This document shows, one piece after another, positions 58,641 to 64,000 of a DNA stretch of 64,000 nucleotides; the stretch's first letter is position 1, and each line of letters starts with the position of its first letter. Below the pieces are notes generated by a model that did not search any database, was not told the DNA's origin, and worked only from the letters and a program-made list of their open reading frames with translations. The DNA lies in the NCBI GenBank assembly GCA_016748015.1, contig JAAOMT010000786.1, positions 628,034 to 692,033 of the forward strand, read 5' to 3'. This DNA comes from Geosiphon pyriformis. Lineage: Eukaryota > Glomeromycota > Glomeromycetes > Archaeosporales > Geosiphonaceae. The position numbers and the translations under genes are program-made.

Positions 58641-59600
58641 AATTATAGTTATTAAAGTTTTTATTAGTGGTTTTTTTTTAATTATACTTAAGATTATAAA
58701 ATCTTTTGTAATAGTTTCTGGCTTTTTTATTTTATAATATCCTAATTGATACATCTTTTAATAACATTAAAAATGCTTTTGGTATTTTTGGTGCTATTAT
58801 TTTTATTAAATTAAAGTCTGTTGATTTGTAGCAATATGCTATTGTTAATTTTAAGAACTTTTTTCTGCTGTTGTTGTTTTTAGTAACTGGTTTGTATTAG
58901 TAAAAAAACAGTATTTGGATTTTTTTTTTTCTTAATTAAAAAAAATTATAAAATTTTTTTTAAAGCCAAATTGGTTAATTTTTTTTTCAGTTATACTATT
59001 TTTGAAATCAGTAATATAATTTTTTAGATTGGTAGTCATACTTGTTTTATTTCTTGTTTTCTGAATTTTTATTATTATTAATATTTTGCTGTTGTTATTT
59101 TTAAGTCTTATAAAATATTAAAGTTTGTTATAGTAAAAACTAGTACTTTGTACAAATATTATATTTAATAAAAAATTTTTAGATACTAATACTATTATAG
59201 ATATTAAAGTTTAAACTAATTGTCTGTTAATTATAAGATGTTTTCATTTTTTTTTTCTAAGTTGTCTTTTAAGTTTGTTGTTGGCTCTTAGTTTTTTGTA
59301 TTATTTGTTGTTAATAATAAATTTTATACTATGGTTTTTGTCTCTCTGATTTTTTTTGTTGCTTTTTTGGCTGTTTCTGTTGTTAATTTTGTTATCAAGT
59401 TTAAATTAAATTTATTGAAATTTCAAATCTTAAGCTTAACTGCTTTGATAAAGTTTATTATTAAATCTATTGGTTTTTTGATTGCTTTAATAACTTTTTT
59501 TGTGTTTGAAAATATGCATAAAAATTACAAAATCGAGAAAAATTTGCTTATTGTACTTAATACTTTTTAAAGCTTTGTTTCTTTTTTGGTTAATGTATTT
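58641..59600 (+). pseudogene. Fossil LINE ORF1 (second LINE family)
   Basis: About 58,770-58,870 reads IKNAFGIFGAIIFIKLKSVD, then QYAIVNFKNFF, an RRM-like pattern parallel to the plus-strand LINE (AIEAVFSKFGKIISIKMQLI, GLWQKALVEF). 59,331-59,570 (79 codons) reads LLKFQILSLTALIKFIIKSI then GFLIALITFF, which I take as the ORF1 C-terminal heptad region turned very hydrophobic by C-to-T decay, not as a membrane protein. No RT follows. Confidence 0.45.
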
Positions 59601-60681
59601 AAAAACTTTGTTAATCTTAAAATTAAAGTTGAATTTAATAATATAAACAATAATTTAAGTGCTGTTAAAGCATGTTTTTTAAGTAAAAAACATGTAATTA
59701 TATGATTATTTTGTGATAAATATGTAGTTTTAAAGTTAAAGATAGTATTAAGCAAATTAAACTGTTTTTAAGTGAGTTTATTTTTGATTCTAGAAATTTA
59801 AATAATATTATTAAAAGATTTGATAAGCAAAATTTACTTTCAACTTTTTTTGGTTCAGCTTAATTAGTGTTTTAACTAACTTAAATAGTTGATTATATAT
59901 AGAAAATATATAATTGATATCTAATTTAAATTACTTAATTTAACATATTATATTGAATAGTTTTTGAACACACTTTATTAGAACATTAATAATAATAAAA
60001 ACTTAATAAAAGTATACTTAATTAAAACAAATAAAAATAAAAATAAAAATATTTTATAAAATATTTTTAAATAGATTTTTAAAATTACAGACTAAATTTT
60101 ATATAAAAAATAATTTAAAACTTATTATATTAATATACATAAATTATGATTTAAAAAAAATTTTGTTAAAAATTATAATTTGTTTATACATACATTATAA
60201 TATTACATATAAACAATGTTTAATTATATATATTAATTAAAAACAAAATTGCAAATATAACAAATAGATTGTAATATTATTTTTAATTATAATATTGTTT
60301 TATTTATAGCTTTTTAATAATAAAATAGTTACAATTAAAGATATTATTAAAAATAAAATGTTGCTTTTATAAAATAATGCAAATTCGAAATCAATAAATT
60401 TTTTGTTATAAATTTACACTTGACATTTACAAGTTCAATAAATCTCCTTAAAATGTAATTGGTTTGCCTTGGTTTGATTTGACATAGTTAACTTTTATTA
60501 TTGAAGTTCAAATTGTTGGCTTAGGCCCTTGGACTACATTCATTGGGAAGCTAAACTCCAAAATATCACGCTTCGGTTTTTTTGCTCAGATCATAATTCA
60601 CCATCAAAAGAAACCAAACCAATTGGATTCCTAAATGTTTTAGGACATATGGAATCAAATGGCTTAAAGGAATACAATAAA
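59601..60681. other. AT-rich interval, then ERCC8 downstream region
   Basis: 59,601-60,410 is nearly pure AT with nothing readable. From about 60,420 base composition rises towards the host genes. This last part probably holds the ERCC8 3' UTR. A 77-codon plus-strand open frame at 60,529-60,762 overlaps ERCC8 exon 11 on the other strand and has no recognisable features. Confidence 0.5.
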
Positions 60682-62275
60682 TCATTCACTCTCGCTCCAA
60701 GAATCTTCATCCAGCTAAAGTTTACAAAGACGATTTTAGACCACAATAGGGTATATCCTTGAGTTCAAGAGATGAAGAAAATATATTTGAATTACCATAA
60801 AATCATCCATATCTTCTCCGTACTGATCTTCAATCTTTGACCGCCAAACGAGAATACGATTATCATTGTCCCCAGAATATAGCTCCTATGGAATAAGAGG
60901 GAATTAAATCTTTCGAGATTTTTTTTCAAAATTATCATGAGAAATGCATACGTGTCGATGTCGTCTATACGCAGCACAGTTTATTCGGGAAAGAGGCCCG
61001 CGTAATTGCTTCACTAGTACACCTTGATACAATTGGAATACTAAAATTCGTGAATCGCTGGAAGGATAAAAGACTAAAGGAGGAAAACATTCATCTAAAG
61101 GGGTGATAGTTAACGGTAACGAAAGTTGCGTTGAGTTGGAAATGTACGTATTATTGTATTGAACCTGATATAATAAAAAATATATATTGAGACAAAATTC
61201 CCTCGATATGTATAGAATAAATAATGAGAATAGGTTGACAACCATAGTATTTTTTCCCGTATATATGTCCCACAGGCGTAAAGTGTTATCTCTTCCAGTA
61301 GTGAGCAAATGAAGGCCATCGGAAGTAAATGACAATCCGTTTATGATCCCATCGTGTGCCTTGTTTTTCAGCGAAGACGGCATACCTATAATTTAAATTA
61401 TATGTCATCAGAAACCTTTTAATATGGAATAGAAATTCAATAACTTCTTGCCTTTATTCTGACTATCTAAAGATATTAAACACTTGTTCATTCTTCTTGA
61501 ATCCCAGATTCGAACTGTATGGTCAGCACTGTCAAAGAAAACAACAATGGTCTTAATTAATGTTTTGCATGACTTTGCGATCGTCAGAGAATTGTTGAAA
61601 AATTATTACCTTCCAGATGCCAGCATGAATCCATACCGCGGTGACCACTGCACGCAAAAAACTGGAGCTGTATGACCTTAGATGTCCATTTAATTTTTGT
61701 TTGAATGATTGATTGATTGAATCAAAAACAAATAGATTTGAATACCTTGAAAGTACCTGTCAAGGACATGAGTGCAAGTCGACTTCGGGGATCACACAAC
61801 CGAATATCCTGATGCGATAGGGCAGCTTTAACAAAAAATTTTCAAATGAACGAAGAAATTAAGTTAATTATCAAAGTTTAATCTATAATACCAACCTGCA
61901 ATATACCTATGATCAGCGGTCGGAGATAAGGCAAGGGAATAGACAAAATCATCAAATCTATATGTACATATATCCTTCACATTTCATGATCGAGTCCGAG
62001 CCAACAAAAAATGTTAATATTCATTTCATCCCAAGGAAAAAATGATCCAAACGATTAAAAAGAAAACTGTTACTAAAAACAAACCTTCATCGTTTCAACA
62101 TCCCAGATTTTGATGGTCTTATCCATCGAAGAACTTGCGAAATAGCCACTATGATTAGGATACCATTTCAAGCAGGTGACCGAGTATCGATGGCCCTCGT
62201 TTCTATCATTTGCATAAGAGATAGGATTTCTTTATTTTCAAGGATCAAGGGCAATGCTTTGATTGATAGATAGAT

Positions 62276-62310
<35 letters not shown>

Positions 62311-62747
62311 AAAGAAAAGTAATAATACCTTTGTATATCAACTACCGACTCGAAACGTATATTTTGATCCAAGGAATTTGGCGTGGAGTTTCTTTCCAAA
62401 TCATATAATCGTATTTCAGAATCGGCAGCACCAGATAGCAAGCTATGGTACATCCAAAAAAAGTGAAAAGGAAATTGAGCTCAATTATCCTTTACGCAGC
62501 AATTCCTCAAAGCTTCTATATATTTAATAGTCATCAAACACATAAAATGTCTATTTTTTCCATAAAATACAACCTATCTTCCTTCCATATTATCTACATC
62601 CAAAGAACTCACTGGAGCAGAGTGCTCTCTCGCGAATTCCGTTTTGGTGCATAAATCGATAGAGTATAAGCGTCGGGAAGCTTCCCAGCGTTGAAGAAAG
62701 TTTGGCGACTGTTGACCAAGTTCTCTTGCTAGCAAAAGTTTATTCAT
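60682..62747 (-). CDS. ERCC8: DNA excision repair protein ERCC8 / CSA (WD40, Rad28-type), 11 exons
   Basis: WD40 substrate receptor of the CRL4-CSA ubiquitin ligase, which binds DDB1 and acts in transcription-coupled nucleotide excision repair. Exons (high to low): 62747-62575, 62442-62329, 62202-62085, 61974-61896, 61825-61757, 61676-61610, 61528-61452, 61385-61243, 61164-60952, 60885-60796, 60714-60682. Total 1,176 bp, 391 residues, close to the human 396. Diagnostic stretches: LLSGAADSEIRLYDLE, HRYSVTCLKWYP, SSSMDKTIKIWD, SADHTVRIWDSRR, AHDGIINGLSFTSDGLHLLT, ELYSGDNDNRILVW, and the acidic tail LDEDSWSESE. Start: the ATG at 62,745-62,747 gives the CSA-like N-terminus MNKLLLARELG. Intron 7 is GC-AG. 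The exon 1 donor must precede GGTTGT to keep the frame. Other introns are GT-AG, about 60-185 bp. Divergent from PDC. Confidence 0.92.
62265..62319. repeat. GATA/GAAA microsatellite in ERCC8 intron 2
   Basis: Three GATA units followed by about nine GAAA units, ending GAAAAGAAAAG. It lies within the intron between exons 2 and 3, so it does not touch coding sequence. Confidence 0.9.
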
Positions 62748-63011
62748 GCTGGGGAGCGATCAGACTTCAAGAGAAATGTAAAATTTAATTTTCGTGAGAT
62801 AAATTAGATTTTCCCACCATTAACTCTGCGTCATGATAGATGGAAAATAGATCAATCAAACGCGCATTAAATCATCATTTTATCGTCATCACTTTTACCC
62901 TGTCGTAATAATCTCGTGATTAATAAAACATAACGAAACCATATATAAACATCTTTTGAATCACTCCCTATCAGCACGCAGAGTTTTTTAATTCTAAAAA
63001 AAAAAATCGAA
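62748..63011. promoter_or_regulatory. Shared divergent promoter region, ERCC8 / PDC
   Basis: 264 bp separate the two start codons, so both promoters lie here. For PDC a TATATAAA is at 62,942-62,949, about 63 bases before the ATG, and an A-rich leader precedes the start. No clear TATA was seen on the ERCC8 side. Confidence 0.7.
62942..62949 (+). promoter_or_regulatory. TATA box of PDC
   Basis: TATATAAA about 63 bases upstream of the PDC ATG, at the distance expected for a strongly expressed metabolic gene. Confidence 0.6.
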
Positions 63012-64000
63012 ATGCCCTTCACGAACGAAACCTCTACTAAGATCCCTATTGGATCCTATCTTGTGGGCCGGCTCAAAGAAATGGGCGTTGGTCACGTGTT
63101 TGGTGTACCTGGTGATTTTAACATGGAGTTTTTGGACGTGATAGAGGAGACTGATGGGGTGAAATGGATAGGTGGATGCAACGAATTGAACGCTGGATAC
63201 GCTGCTGATGGTTATGCTAGGATCAACGGGATCGCGGTAAAGTTACTACCAATCTTGTAAATATCAATTGAATGCAGAACGATCCCAATTTAAAGGACCT
63301 TTAGTCTTTTTGAAGATCGGAGGGTTTTTAAAGTTTTTGCCTAATCAAATTACAAGTGCTCTCGAAACTTTCAAGTGATTTCAATTATGCTCAAATGAAT
63401 AAGGTTGATTAATATATTTTAAATGCTGAATTCTTAAGGCTCTCGTCACTACATTTGGAGTGGGTGAACTTTCAACAATAAATGCAGTTGCCGGCTCTTT
63501 TGCCGAAAAAGTCCCTGTAGTTCATATCGTAGGGACCCCATCAACCAAGATTCAATCGAAAGGTTTTCTCATGCATCACACGCTTGGTAAAGGCGATTAC
63601 AAAGTTTACGCCAAAATGTACGAATCAGTCACAGTTGCACAAACTAATTTGACACAAGCCAACGCAAAATTCGAGATTGATAGAATTTTACGTGAATGCT
63701 GGCTTAAATCACAACCAGTTTATATTTCACTTCCTTTCGATATATGTCCTAAAGAAATCGAGGCGGATCTTTCAGTTCCGTTGGACTTGATGATTCCCGA
63801 AAATCCTCATGAAAGTGAACATGCGGCTATTAGTCAAATTCTTGATGCTATTCACCATGCTGATCGTACAATCGTCCTGGTGGATGGCGGTGCGGGCAGG
63901 CATCGTGTGATTAACGAATTAATAAAATTTATTGACCACACAAAATTTCCTTTTTTCGCGTCCCCAATGGGTAAAGGTTTGGTTAGTGAAGATCACCCGT
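63012..64000 (+). CDS. PDC: Pyruvate decarboxylase (thiamine-diphosphate enzyme), 5' part
   Basis: Converts pyruvate to acetaldehyde and CO2 in the cytosol, the first step of ethanol formation; a related 2-oxo acid such as indolepyruvate is possible. Exon 1 63,012-63,236 (75 codons), a GT-AG intron 63,237-63,438, exon 2 from 63,439 to the window end; about 262 of an expected 560-600 residues are visible. Seen: VFGVPGDFNMEFLD, the cofactor-activating Glu58 in CNELNAGYAADGYAR, LVTTFGVGELS, the active-site His pair in FLMHHTLGKGDY (residues 121-122), and the start of the central domain VLVDGGAGRHRV...SPMGKGLV. In yeast Pdc1 the equivalent of GGAGRH is ACCSRH, so the substrate-activation cysteines are Gly226 and Ala227 here. 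The start is the only ATG before the conserved N-terminus. The ThDP-binding C-terminal domain is beyond the window. Confidence 0.93.

Noticed and set aside
59331-59570. Possible small membrane protein with several hydrophobic segments
   Set aside because: Hydrophobicity comes from C-to-T decay giving Phe, Leu and Ile codons; the pattern fits a fossil LINE ORF1 end.
60529-60762. 77-codon plus-strand open frame near ERCC8
   Set aside because: Overlaps ERCC8 exon 11 on the minus strand and shows no homology I recognise; more likely a chance frame in the 3' UTR.

Overview
The window reads as AT-rich nuclear DNA of an arbuscular mycorrhizal fungus (Glomeromycotina, probably Rhizophagus or a close relative). 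Three things support this: two short-intron fungal housekeeping genes at the right end, very low GC elsewhere, and LINE and Ty3/Gypsy proteins of types I recall as abundant in glomeromycotan proteomes (recall, not a search).

Layout. 1-5,639 is a heavily decayed LINE on the minus strand that runs off the left edge. 5,938-12,775 is a better preserved LINE on the plus strand, head-to-head with the first, with an 11-bp target duplication and an A-rich tail. 12,787-14,345 holds another LINE fossil (RNase H part, minus strand). 14,345-55,225 is a stack of nested LTR retrotransposons. An old plus-strand LTR (D; 14,345-14,822 and 44,750-45,136) is split by Gypsy element A (minus). A is itself split by Gypsy B (plus, 19,411-29,552, inside A's pol) and Gypsy C (minus, 32,980-42,868, inside A's gag). 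A fourth Gypsy, E (minus, 45,336-55,225), sits inside a decayed hAT DNA transposon whose transposase remnants lie at 55.8-58.3 kb. 58.6-59.6 kb holds a fossil LINE ORF1. The host genes follow: ERCC8/CSA (minus, 60,682-62,747, 11 exons) and pyruvate decarboxylase (plus, 63,012 to the window end, incomplete), divergently transcribed from a 264-bp intergenic region.

All four Gypsy elements share an unusual plan: gag (capsid, CCHC knuckle) - protease - a Cys-rich putative zinc module - dUTPase - linker - reverse transcriptase - RNase H - integrase - an extra 3' coding region that reads through the polypurine tract into the 3' LTR. None looks able to move: all have in-frame stops, mostly explainable as G:C to A:T transitions, and several have lost catalytic residues. 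Their U3 regions carry tandem repeats (39-40 bp in A/B/D, 20 bp in C/E). The Cys-rich/dUTPase block and the 3' extra domain are the least familiar biology here. The two host genes are ordinary, apart from one GC-AG intron, one problematic splice donor, and a PDC lacking the yeast regulatory cysteines.
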